A stretch of DNA of 64,000 bases from the NCBI RefSeq assembly GCF_035984415.1, contig NZ_CP130720.1, forward strand, positions 1,612,001-1,676,000, in the 5' to 3' direction. Under the pieces are notes generated by a model. It saw only the letters and a list, made by a program, of their open reading frames with translations, ran no database searches and was not told the DNA's origin. How positions within the stretch are numbered: the first letter of the stretch is position 1; the number at the start of each line of letters is the position of its first letter. Positions 45,101 through 51,826 of this stretch are shown in pieces. Position numbers and translations under genes: made by a program. This DNA is from Streptomyces sp. NBC_01296 (lineage in GTDB: Bacteria; Actinomycetota; Actinomycetes; Streptomycetales; Streptomycetaceae).

Positions 45101-45148
45101 GAGGACCCGGCGCAGGCGGTGTTCGGTGATGCTGCGGTCGTCGTGCAT
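42125..45148 (-). CDS. GH38 alpha-mannosidase
   Basis: A 1007-residue intracellular glycoside hydrolase of family 38, of usual length, with no signal peptide. The catalytic domain shows AVGHAHIDSAWLWPLRET (zinc ligands His-x-Asp, about 260), the nucleophile region WVESDTNMVGGEAMARQ (about 330) and WLPDSFGY. C-terminal beta-sandwich domains follow (FPLDVKAERSASETQFGHVYR, APRYPDPETDQGSHTLR). It releases mannose from alpha-mannosyl oligosaccharides. ATG follows GGAG. It is the last gene of an operon with a carbohydrate ABC transporter, 58 bp after the permease gene, so imported mannosides are probably its substrate. Confidence 0.93.
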   Translation of the reverse strand: MHDDRSITEHRLRRVLKERIKPAVHSRPVPLEIGRWEAPGEPVPVAEGLAAPYGPCAIGETWGPAWGTTWFKVTGTVPADWAGRTVEAVLDLGFDRMMPGFQCEGLVHRADGSEVKALNPYNDWVRVTDSAAGGEQVEWYVEAASNPVLVDHCVTYEGDRQTSGNQTLYRLARMDLAVFETEVWELVQDLEVLHDLMLQLGEADARRYEILRALDAALDAVDPGDVPGTAAAARARLAGVLAAPANASAHRISAVGHAHIDSAWLWPLRETVRKVSRTASNMVNLMDAHPEFVFAMSQAQQLDWIKTHRPELFERIKKKIADGQFVPVGGMWVESDTNMVGGEAMARQFLYGKKFFLDEFGIETRNVWLPDSFGYTAAMPQIVKLSGSKWFLTQKISWSQVNKFPHHTFWWEGIDGTRVFTHFPPVDTYNSDLGGAQLAHAARNYQEKGWGSRSLAPFGWGDGGGGPTREHLARARRQRDLEGSPRVEVERPDAFFEKAHAEYADAPVWAGELYLELHRGTYTSQAKTKQGNRHSESLLREAELWAASAAVRVPGYGYPYEDLERIWKTVLLHQFHDILPGSSIAWVHREARATYAAAREELRGITLAAQLALAGKGTAELVFNCAPHARRGVPAGGAGLPQGAAQPVTVEERHGGGHVLANGRLLVEIDGRGLIVSAYDLEARREALAPGRAGNLLQIHPDFPNMWDAWDIDAFYRNSVTDLVELDALEVAEAGPDAVTVRVARSFGRSTAVQSITLRAGAKTVDLVTEVEWHETEKFLKAAFPLDVKAERSASETQFGHVYRATHTNTSWEAAKFEICAHRWIHVEEPGWGTAILNDSTYGHDVTRDVRPDGGQTTTVRLSLLRAPRYPDPETDQGSHTLRVSLAPGAGIGDAVREGHALNLPERVVHGAAPVAPLLAVDNDAVVVEAVKLAEDRSGDVIVRLYESRGGRATASLKADFRIAEAFETDLLERPLPGPAVAAPAADGAVALTLRPFQIVTVRLHRA

Positions 45149-45206
45149 GACGGCTGCTCCAAGGGAGGGAGGGTTCGTATGACGGCAGGTCGTGTGGCGG
45201 CGGGAC

Positions 45207-46037
45207 TCAGGTCTTGACGGCTCCCTCGCCCACTCCCTTGAAGAAGAAACGCTGGAGGGCGAAGAAGAGCAGCATCATCGGGAGGAGCGCCGCCATCGCG
45301 CCGGCGGCGATGATCCGCTGGTCGTTGGTGGTGCTGGCGCCGGCCAGGGTCTTCAGGCCGAGCTGGAGCGTGTAGTGGTCGCTGTTGGTGAGGACCAGCA
45401 GGGGCCAGAGGAAGTCGTCCCAGGCGCCCATGAAACTGGTGATGCAGACGACGGCCAGGGCCCCCTTGGCGGCGGGGAGGAAGAGCCGGGTGAACCGGTT
45501 CCACTCGTCGGCGCCGTCCAGGACCGCGGACTCCTCCACCTCCTTGGGCACGGCGAGGAACGCCGAGCGCATGATCATGATGTTGAGGACGGAGACCGCG
45601 CCGGGGAGCCACACGCCGACGAGGGTGTCGACCAGGCCCATCTCGCGGACGGTCAGGAACATCGAGATCATCACGGACTCGAAGGGGAACATGAGGGTGG
45701 CCACGAGCACCGTGAAGACGCTCTTGCGGCCCTTCCACCCGGCCCGGGACAGGGCGTACCCGCCCATCGCGGCGAACAGCATGTTCGAGGTGATCGCGAG
45801 GACGGCCACCACCAGGGTGTTGCCGACGTACTGGAGCAGCGGGAACGAGTCGGCGACGAGGACGTAGTTGTCGAGGGTGGGCTGCGAGGGAAGCACACCG
45901 TCGTACACGTTCTCGGTACGGCCGCGGATCGAGGTCAGGAACTGCCAGACGATCGGGCCGAGCATCACGACGAGCATCACGACCAGCGTGGTGTACCGGA
46001 CGGCGAGCCCGAGTCGCCCGCGGGGCGCGGTGGTCAA
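45207..46037 (-). CDS. Sugar ABC transporter permease, MalG-type
   Basis: A 276-residue inner-membrane permease with about six helices. The cytoplasmic EAA loop, which docks the ATPase, is EESAVLDGADEWNRFTRLFLPAAKG. The start is a TTG overlapping the upstream permease stop (TTGA), preceded by GGGGGACGAGAG, which indicates coupled translation. It forms a heterodimer with the MalF-type permease upstream. No ATPase gene is in this operon, as is typical in Streptomyces where a shared MsiK-type ATPase serves many sugar importers. Confidence 0.92.
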   Translation of the reverse strand: MTTAPRGRLGLAVRYTTLVVMLVVMLGPIVWQFLTSIRGRTENVYDGVLPSQPTLDNYVLVADSFPLLQYVGNTLVVAVLAITSNMLFAAMGGYALSRAGWKGRKSVFTVLVATLMFPFESVMISMFLTVREMGLVDTLVGVWLPGAVSVLNIMIMRSAFLAVPKEVEESAVLDGADEWNRFTRLFLPAAKGALAVVCITSFMGAWDDFLWPLLVLTNSDHYTLQLGLKTLAGASTTNDQRIIAAGAMAALLPMMLLFFALQRFFFKGVGEGAVKT

Positions 46038-46969
46038 CTCTCGTCCCCCTTCGACAGGCGGCGGCCCAGCAGGCTGAAGACCAGGGTCAGCAGGAACAGC
46101 AGGATCGAGAGGGCGGAGGCGTAGCCGGTCTCGCCGGAGAAGCCGAGGCCGACCTGCCGGATGAGGAAGGGCAGCGTGCGGGCGCCGCCGCCGGGGCCGC
46201 CGCTCTCGCCGCCGAGGATGTAGATCTCGGTGAAGACGCGCAGCGCGGAGATGGCGGAGAGCGTGCCGACCAGCAGCATCATCGGCTTCACCTGGGGGAC
46301 GGTGATGCTGAAGAAGCGGCGCACCGGGCCGGCCCCGTCGAGGGCCGCCGCCTCGTACAGCGAGGCCGGCACGTTCCCGAGGGCGGCGAGGTAGAACACC
46401 ATGTAGTAGCCGAGGCCCTTCCACACGGTCACGATCATCGCGGAGACGAGCAGCATGGTGCTGTCCGTCAGGAACGGGATCGGTTCCGAGACGAGGCTCA
46501 GCTTCCGGAACACGGTGTTGACGAGCCCGTCGCTGCGCAGCACCCACTGCCAGATCAGGCCGACGACCACGGCCGAGGCGATCACCGGGGTGTAGAAGGC
46601 GGAGCGGAAGAACCCGATGCCGGGTATCTCCGCCTGGACGAGCACGGCCAAGGCCAGCGGGAGGAGGACCAGGCACGGTACGACGACCACGAGGTACAGG
46701 ACGCTGTTGCCGGTGGCGGTCCAGAAGTCGGGGTCGGCGAAGGCGCGGGTGTAGTTGTCGAAGCCGACGAACGTGCCGCCGCGCAGGATCTGGGCGTCGG
46801 TGAAGGAGAGGATGACGGTGTTGACGAACGGCCAGAGGCTGAACAGCGCCACCATCAGCAGGCCGGGGGCGAGGAAGAGGTAGGGGGTCCACCACCTGCG
46901 GTGGACCAGCCCGGTCTCGACCTCCATGGCCGCGAGGGCCTTGCGGCGCCGTCCGGCGGCGGGCGTCAT
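46034..46969 (-). CDS. Sugar ABC transporter permease, MalF-type
   Basis: A 311-residue permease with about six helices after a short basic N-terminus. The EAA loop is YEAAALDGAGPVRRFFSITVPQVKP. The ATG overlaps the solute-binding-protein stop (ATGA), and its own stop overlaps the next permease, so the three transport genes are translationally chained. The N-terminal segment RRWWTPYLFLAPGLLMVALFSLWPF is typical of MalF-type carbohydrate permeases. Sugar type is inferred as mannosidic from the GH38 gene downstream. Confidence 0.92.
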   Translation of the reverse strand: MTPAAGRRRKALAAMEVETGLVHRRWWTPYLFLAPGLLMVALFSLWPFVNTVILSFTDAQILRGGTFVGFDNYTRAFADPDFWTATGNSVLYLVVVVPCLVLLPLALAVLVQAEIPGIGFFRSAFYTPVIASAVVVGLIWQWVLRSDGLVNTVFRKLSLVSEPIPFLTDSTMLLVSAMIVTVWKGLGYYMVFYLAALGNVPASLYEAAALDGAGPVRRFFSITVPQVKPMMLLVGTLSAISALRVFTEIYILGGESGGPGGGARTLPFLIRQVGLGFSGETGYASALSILLFLLTLVFSLLGRRLSKGDES

Positions 46970-48300
46970 TTCTGCGCCGACTTGGCGAGCAGCTGGTTCG
47001 CCTCCTCCTGGGCCTTGCGCACGGCCGTCTTCGGGTCCTGCTCGCCCTGGATCGCCTTCTGCATCTCGCGGACGACCGCGTCGCCGACCTGGTTCGTCCA
47101 CTGGACGGGGGTGTTGGCGTCGAGTGCGGCACTCTTCAGCTGCTCGGCGCCGATCGCGCGGGCGACCGTCTCGGCGTCCCTGCCGTCGCCCCGGTCCGCG
47201 AAGCGCGGATCGGCCAGGCCCCGGGCGTTGGACGGGTAGATGGTCGCGTTCTTGGAGAACTCCACCTGGTTGGGGCCGTTGGTGACCCACTTGGCGAACT
47301 CGCTCGCCGCGTCGAGGTGTTTGGTGTCCTTCTTGATGCCGAGCGACTGGGCGTAGATGCCGATGTGGCCGAGCTTGCCGGTGACGGCCCCCGCGACCTG
47401 CGTGCCGGCGTAGATCTGCGGGGCGTTCTGCTTGATGTCCTTGACGAAGCCCGGGGAGCCGGGTCCGAAGACGAGCTTGCCGCCGCCGTAGAGCTGGTTG
47501 ATGTCGTCGGACTTGAGGAGGGACTCCTTGGGCATGGCGCCCTTGGCGTACAGGTCCTTCATCCGTTCGACCCACTCGACGGCCTTGGGGGTGTCGAAGA
47601 CGAACCGGTCCTGCTGCTCGTTCAGGATCGGCACGCCCATCTTCTGCCAGTCCCCGGGCAGCCGGCCCTTGGGGTCGGCCATGAAGGCGGAGTACCGGCC
47701 GCCCGACGCCGCGGCGATCTTGTCTGCGTAGTCGAAGAACTGCTCGACGCTGGTCGGCGGTTGTGCGGGGTCCAGGCCGGACTTCTCGAAGAGCTCCTTG
47801 TTGTACGTGAGGATCTCCGGGGTCACGTACCAGGGATACGCGTACACGCCGTCGCCCTTCCCCGGGAGCTTGAACTGCTCCCAGGACCCGGGGACGTACT
47901 CCTTGGCGACCTCGGGGTCGAGCCCCGCGACGTCGGCGAGCAGGCCGCGGTCGCCGAGGAGCTGGAAGGAGTCGGTGGACAGGTTGACCACGTCGGGGAG
48001 GGCTCCGGCCTGGGCGTCGGCGACGAGCTTCTCGTTGTAGCCGTCGCCGGGCACGTCCTCCCATCTGACCTTGGCCTCGGGGTACTTCTTCTCGAAGGCG
48101 TCGATGACGCCTTGGACGTACGCCGTGAACTTGGGCTTGAGCTGGAGGGTGCGGAAGGTGATCTCGCCGGCCACCTTGCCGCTCTTCTTCGCCTCCGGCA
48201 CCTCTGCGGCGCCCCCGCTCACTCCGCAGGCGCAGACCGAGAGGAGCGTGCCGGCCACGAGCGTGGCGATGGCTGTACGGGTCGCGTTCGAACGGGTCAT
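46966..48300 (-). CDS. Sugar-binding lipoprotein of ABC transporter
   Basis: A 444-residue solute-binding protein of the MalE-like carbohydrate family. The signal peptide MTRSNATRTAIATLVAGTLL is followed by a Cys-containing lipobox (VCAC). The fold motifs AFEKKYPEAKVRWEDVPGDGYNEKL, PDVVNLS and YAYPWYVTPEILTYNKELF are typical. First gene of the operon; ATG follows GAAGG. Two LacI-like operators lie upstream. Ligand probably a mannose-containing oligosaccharide. Confidence 0.93.
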   Translation of the reverse strand: MTRSNATRTAIATLVAGTLLSVCACGVSGGAAEVPEAKKSGKVAGEITFRTLQLKPKFTAYVQGVIDAFEKKYPEAKVRWEDVPGDGYNEKLVADAQAGALPDVVNLSTDSFQLLGDRGLLADVAGLDPEVAKEYVPGSWEQFKLPGKGDGVYAYPWYVTPEILTYNKELFEKSGLDPAQPPTSVEQFFDYADKIAAASGGRYSAFMADPKGRLPGDWQKMGVPILNEQQDRFVFDTPKAVEWVERMKDLYAKGAMPKESLLKSDDINQLYGGGKLVFGPGSPGFVKDIKQNAPQIYAGTQVAGAVTGKLGHIGIYAQSLGIKKDTKHLDAASEFAKWVTNGPNQVEFSKNATIYPSNARGLADPRFADRGDGRDAETVARAIGAEQLKSAALDANTPVQWTNQVGDAVVREMQKAIQGEQDPKTAVRKAQEEANQLLAKSAQK

Positions 48301-48480
48301 CGTCGCCACCTTCAGGGGAGTTCCGGCCTCACTGCCGGAGCGCGCAGCCCACGCTGACCCCACATCTCGATCGCGTCAATGCGGCCAATGTCCCGATGGG
48401 CGGGTACCCGTAGGTCCCACATTGCGACACCAGGCCGACAGGCAGAGGAAAGTCGCGGAGTCAACACCGCAGCGACCTGC
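48301..48480. promoter_or_regulatory. Leader of the mannoside operon
   Basis: A non-coding stretch between the sugar-binding-protein start and the nearest operator. It should carry the operon's transcription start. No firm -10/-35 pair could be chosen. Confidence 0.35.
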
Positions 48481-48496
48481 ACTAATGCGCTTTAGT
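48481..48496. promoter_or_regulatory. LacI-type operator for the mannoside operon
   Basis: ACTAATGCGCTTTAGT is a near-perfect 16-bp palindrome with central GCGC and one mismatched pair of positions, the form usual for LacI-family sugar repressors in actinobacteria. It is 181 bp upstream of the sugar-binding-protein start. A second copy lies 105 bp away. Confidence 0.6.
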
Positions 48497-48585
48497 TCTT
48501 AACCGGTCCGAGGTGATATCGATTCCATAACAACCTGTTCTGACGTCAGATGTTGACTCTTTAAGGCTGGTTCGAGAAGCGACGC

Positions 48586-48601
48586 ACTAATGCGGTTTAC
48601 C
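48586..48601. promoter_or_regulatory. Second, weaker LacI-like operator
   Basis: ACTAATGCGGTTTACC keeps the left half of the first operator exactly (GCACTAATGCG including two flanking bases) and part of the right half. The 105-bp separation is ten helical turns, which would permit looping. It overlaps the stop codon of the small membrane-protein gene. Confidence 0.5.
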
Positions 48602-48746
48602 TAGCGGCCCTGCCGTCCGGTTCGAGCAGGGTCTTCCCGGCGGCATCGACGACCTTCCCCACCCCGAAGACCACTGCCGCAACGGCCGCGATGCCGAGCA
48701 CCAGCACCACTCCGCAGCCGATCAGACAGCCCTTGCGCTGTGCCAC
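48597..48746 (-). CDS. Small membrane protein (49 residues)
   Basis: A short gene encoding MAQRKGCLIGCGVVLVLGIA and so on, with a single hydrophobic helix (about 7-30) after a basic N-terminus and a polar C-terminus ending GRAAR. GTG start, with GGAGGA seven bases upstream, which is strong support. Codon use fits the genome. Two Cys near the helix start could be modified or bind metal. It lies upstream of the mannoside operon on the same strand, and its stop codon sits inside the second LacI-like site. Function unknown. Confidence 0.62.
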   Translation of the reverse strand: MAQRKGCLIGCGVVLVLGIAAVAAVVFGVGKVVDAAGKTLLEPDGRAAR

Positions 48747-48924
48747 GTCCGTTCCTCCGTACCTTGCCGGTCCTCGCTGTCACCCAGATCTTCGGGGGCC
48801 ACGGGGACCGTGCGCCGTCCTCCAAAGTCTTCGGTGCCCGCAACGATCGTCGTTCGAGGTCGGACCCCCTCATCCGTGTATACAAGAGGAGAGGACGATA
48901 CGGACGAAACGAGAGGAACCCATC

Positions 48925-49401
48925 GTGAGCGAGACCATCGAGCCTCTGATCGTCGTCGGCGTGGACGGTTCGAACCACTCCAAGGAGGCCCTGCGCTGGG
49001 CCGTTGCCCAGGCCAAGGCCATCGGCGGGCGGGTGCACGCCGTCATGAGCTGGGAGTGGAACACCAATCCGTTCGCCCTGGGCCCGGGCACGGGCGCGGA
49101 TGCGGGCGCGGGCGCGCCGGGCGATCCGGTCGGCGCCGAGGAGACGGCCCGCCAGAAGCTCGCGGACACCGTGGCCTCGGCCGTCGGCACCTCGCCCGGC
49201 GTTCCCCTCTTCCGCCGGGTCGAACAGGGTTCGCCGGCCCAGGTGCTGGTGGACGCCTCCAAGGAGGCGGACCTGACGGTGGTCGGCACCCGGGGCTACG
49301 GCGGTTTCAAGGGGGCCCTGCTCGGCTCGGTGAGCCAGCAGGTGGTGCAGTACGCGGCGAGCACCGTGGTCGTCGTACGCGAGGGCGCGGACGAAGACTG
49401 A
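48925..49401 (+). CDS. Universal stress protein (UspA family)
   Basis: A 158-residue single-domain Usp. It starts IEPLIVVGVDGSNHSKEALRWAV and has the ATP-binding motif GTRGYGGFKGALLGSVSQQV near the end (G-x2-G-x9-G-S). The Gly/Ala-rich insert GPGTGADAGAGAPGD between strands 2 and 3 is longer than usual. GTG start after GAGAGGAA. ATP-binding Usp proteins in actinobacteria respond to hypoxia and stationary phase; the role here is not specified. Monocistronic, divergent from the small membrane-protein gene. Confidence 0.92.
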   Translation: MSETIEPLIVVGVDGSNHSKEALRWAVAQAKAIGGRVHAVMSWEWNTNPFALGPGTGADAGAGAPGDPVGAEETARQKLADTVASAVGTSPGVPLFRRVEQGSPAQVLVDASKEADLTVVGTRGYGGFKGALLGSVSQQVVQYAASTVVVVREGADED

Positions 49402-49413
49402 GCCTCCACCAAC

Positions 49414-49950
49414 CTACGAAAGTCGTTTGTATTCGGGCCGGCCGTGCGCCAGAAGCCGGGCTTCGGCCGTGACCTCGGCATCGAGCTGGGCGAACGCCCT
49501 GTCCCCGTACTTGACGATGTCGTACTCGTCATCAAGCTCGGCAAGGCGCTCCGCCAGTGGCAGTTGATGACCGAACCGCTGGTGGATTCGCAAGGCAAGG
49601 TCTCGCGGTGTCAGCTTGCCCGCCAGCAGCTGGTGGGCGAGCGCGCGCACGGCAGCTTCCTGCCCGGCCTCGCTGTCGCGCGGGTAGAACACGAGGTCCA
49701 GCTCGGCGAGTACGACGGGAAGCAGGTGCGGCACGTCGTAATCCGCCTCGGCGCGTGTGTATCCGGCCAGAATGCGGAGTGCCGGGCTGTCGAGTCCGGC
49801 AACGAGTGCTGCGCAGGCGGCCTCAACGACATCGTGCGCGCGGGCCTCGCCGATACTCCAGAGAACGGCGAGATCCTGCAGGTCATCGGCTGCTGCTTCG
49901 ATCGGGGACACCCCCGCATGATCCCCCGCACGGGTGATCCCGTCGAGCAT
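49414..49950 (-). CDS. Conserved hypothetical protein
   Basis: A 178-residue, mostly helical, acidic soluble protein with no signal or membrane segment. It contains EAAADDLQDLAVLWSIGEARAHDVVEAAC and YDVPHLLPVVLAELDLVFYPRD. It ends DAEVTAEARLLAHGRPEYK. The pattern looks like a Streptomyces-specific helical protein, but I do not recognise the family. The start is ATG with no clear ribosome site. It sits between the stress-protein and dehydratase genes, 62 bp downstream of the latter on the same strand, so it may be co-transcribed with it. Confidence 0.65.
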   Translation of the reverse strand: MLDGITRAGDHAGVSPIEAAADDLQDLAVLWSIGEARAHDVVEAACAALVAGLDSPALRILAGYTRAEADYDVPHLLPVVLAELDLVFYPRDSEAGQEAAVRALAHQLLAGKLTPRDLALRIHQRFGHQLPLAERLAELDDEYDIVKYGDRAFAQLDAEVTAEARLLAHGRPEYKRLS

Positions 49951-50011
49951 GTTTCGACCCGGCGCCTTCAGGTTGGCGGGGGCTCGCTGACGCCCGGCGC
50001 CTCCGCGACCG

Positions 50012-50956
50012 TCAGTTTCCGGGGGGTGTCAGGTCCGCGGGGTCGGTGTTCGCGCCGCACAGGACGACGGCCACCCGCTCGCCCAGCGGCTCGGGCGAAG
50101 TCCGGACGGCCGCCAGGGCCGTGGCCGCGCCCGCCTCCACCACGATCCGGTGCTCCTCCCACAGTGCGCGCCGGGCTGCGGTGATCGCCGCGTCCGGGAC
50201 CAGGACGGACCGTACGTTCTCCTCCTGAGCGGCGGCCAGCGCAGCAGCCGAGACGCGGGTGGCGCCCAGCGAGTCGGCCGCGACCGAGTCCACGGCCACG
50301 TCGACGAGCCAGCCCGCCTCCAAGGCCGCGTTCAGGGCCCGGCAGTTCTCCGGCTCGGCCGCGACGACCCGTACGCCGTGCTCGCGCGCCGCGGCGGCGA
50401 CACCGGCGAACAGTCCGCCGCCGCCGACCGCGACGACCACGGTGTCCAGACCGGGCAGCGCGGCCCGGATCTCGTCCAGCAGGGTGCCCGCGCCCGCCGC
50501 GATGAGCGGGTGGTCGTACGCGTGGCTGCTCAGGGCGCCGCTGGCCGCCGCGAACTCCTCGCACGCGGCCAGCGCTTCGGCGTACCGGTCGCCGACGAGC
50601 CGTACGTCGGCGCCGTAGCCGCGCAGCCGCTCCACCTTCACGCGGGGCGCGTTGGCGGGCAGGAAGACCGTGGCGGGGACGGACTGCGCGCGGGCCGCCC
50701 AGGCGCAGGCGAGGCCCGCGTTGCCGCCGGAGGCGATGGTGACGCCCGCGTCCGGGAGGGTGCCCGCCTCGCGGTGCGCGGCCAGGAAGTTGCGGGCGCC
50801 GCGGGCCTTGAAGGACCCGGTGTGCTGGAGGTACTCCAGCGCGTACCAGAGGCCCTCGGCGGCCGGCACCACCGCGACCGGGCGGACCGAGCCGGCCGTC
50901 CGGTCGGCGGCGGCGCGTACGGCGGCGTAGTCGAGCTGCTGTTCCATGACGTCCAT
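50012..50956 (-). CDS. PLP-dependent threonine/serine dehydratase-like enzyme
   Basis: A 314-residue fold-type II PLP enzyme of the threonine dehydratase/serine racemase group. The PLP-Lys motif is HTGSFKARGA, the substrate loop is SGGNAG, and the phosphate-binding Gly-rich loop is VAVGGGGLFAG. It ends in VVLCGANTD. No ACT regulatory domain is present, so it is a short catabolic type that deaminates Thr or Ser to an oxoacid or racemises Ser. ATG at 50956 follows AGGGA seven bases upstream; a second ATG three codons on is possible. It lies 47 bp downstream of a TetR-type regulator gene on the same strand. Confidence 0.9.
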   Translation of the reverse strand: MDVMEQQLDYAAVRAAADRTAGSVRPVAVVPAAEGLWYALEYLQHTGSFKARGARNFLAAHREAGTLPDAGVTIASGGNAGLACAWAARAQSVPATVFLPANAPRVKVERLRGYGADVRLVGDRYAEALAACEEFAAASGALSSHAYDHPLIAAGAGTLLDEIRAALPGLDTVVVAVGGGGLFAGVAAAAREHGVRVVAAEPENCRALNAALEAGWLVDVAVDSVAADSLGATRVSAAALAAAQEENVRSVLVPDAAITAARRALWEEHRIVVEAGAATALAAVRTSPEPLGERVAVVLCGANTDPADLTPPGN

Positions 50957-50970
50957 CACGGGGTCCCTTC

Positions 50971-51005
50971 GGGCTTCGCGCTTCGCGCTTCGGGCTTCGG
51001 GCTTC
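50971..51005. repeat. Heptanucleotide tandem repeat
   Basis: Five consecutive copies of G(G/C)GCTTC fill the gap between the dehydratase and TetR genes and run into the TetR stop codon. A seven-base unit would shift frame if it extended into coding sequence. Confidence 0.8.
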
Positions 51006-51648
51006 AGGCGGCGGCAGGCCGGTTGGCCTCGATCAGCTGGCGCAGTGCGCCGTAGTACACCTCGTGGTCGGTCAGGGCCGGCAGTACGTCGGCCAGCCCG
51101 CCCGAGAGCACGGGGAACCGCTCCGGATCCAGCGCGGCGAGGGCCGCCCGCGAGGCGGCGGTGGCTCCGGCCGGATCCCGGTGGTCCACGAAGGCGGCGC
51201 TGCCGAGGGTGAGCAGGTACATGCGGCGGTAGGCGGTCATCGCCTCGGCGGCGGTCATCCCGGCGGCCACGCTGTCGGCGAGCGCGGGCTCGACCAGCCG
51301 GGCCAGCAGCCGGCGGCCGAGCCAGGGGCGGCCCCCGCGGAGCACCAGCAGCCCGGGGTGGGCGGTGAGCAGCCGGTAGAGGGCGGTGAACCGCAGCTCG
51401 GTGGCCTCGGCCCAGCCGGTCCCGGCCGGGATCTCGGGCAGTTGCCCGGCGAGGTGCTCGGTGCACAGGTCGAGCAGTCCGGCGAGGTCGGTGCAGCGGC
51501 GCTGGACGGTGGCGTGGGAGACCTCGAGCCGGTCGGCCAGAGCGCGGAAGCTCAGCGCGTTCGGCCCCTCCTCGTCGAGGAGGCGCAGGGCGGCGGCAGC
51601 GATCGCATCGGGCGTCGCGCGGTCCAGGGCGGCTGATCTCCTCGGCAT
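51004..51648 (-). CDS. TetR/AcrR-family regulator
   Basis: A 214-residue repressor. The N-terminal HTH is AIAAAALRLLDEEGPNALSFRALADRLEVSHATVQRRC, followed by a tetracycline-repressor-like C-terminal domain (MTAAEAMTAYRRMYLLTLGSAAFVD). The position where Y is usual in S-x-x-x-L-Y-x-H is Q-R-R-C here. ATG start with no strong ribosome site; a perfect GATAC-ACC-GTATC palindrome lies two bases upstream, so it probably represses itself. Probable regulator of the downstream dehydratase gene, with which it is co-oriented. Confidence 0.88.
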   Translation of the reverse strand: MPRRSAALDRATPDAIAAAALRLLDEEGPNALSFRALADRLEVSHATVQRRCTDLAGLLDLCTEHLAGQLPEIPAGTGWAEATELRFTALYRLLTAHPGLLVLRGGRPWLGRRLLARLVEPALADSVAAGMTAAEAMTAYRRMYLLTLGSAAFVDHRDPAGATAASRAALAALDPERFPVLSGGLADVLPALTDHEVYYGALRQLIEANRPAAA

Positions 51649-51650
51649 GA

Positions 51651-51663
51651 GATACACCGTATC
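51651..51663. promoter_or_regulatory. Candidate TetR operator
   Basis: GATAC-ACC-GTATC is a perfect 5-bp inverted repeat just ahead of the TetR start codon, in the right place for autorepression. It could also affect the divergent GH27 gene 164 bp away. Confidence 0.55.
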
Positions 51664-51745
51664 AGACAATGGAACATACGACGTATCGCCACCATCCCTC
51701 CCCGATCGTGTGACGTCGACTACGGCCATATTGCTGGTCATTGAG

Positions 51746-51770
51746 ACATAACCATCGACTTATGTTGACA
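51746..51770 (+). promoter_or_regulatory. Inverted repeat overlapping a -35-like box before the GH27 gene
   Basis: ACATAA-CCATCGAC-TTATGT (51746-51765) is a perfect 6-bp inverted repeat with an 8-bp spacer. Its last T begins TTGACA, a consensus -35. No good -10 was found. A sugar-responsive repressor could act here. Confidence 0.45.
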
Positions 51771-51826
51771 GCGGGTAGTCGCACCGCTGCACTGAGCGCA
51801 CTGCAGCCCCACCTCAAGGAGTCTCC

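Noticed and set aside
48601..49038. A 145-codon minus-strand frame covering the stress-protein start
   Set aside because: Wrong frame for the small membrane protein and overlaps the Usp gene; no ribosome site.
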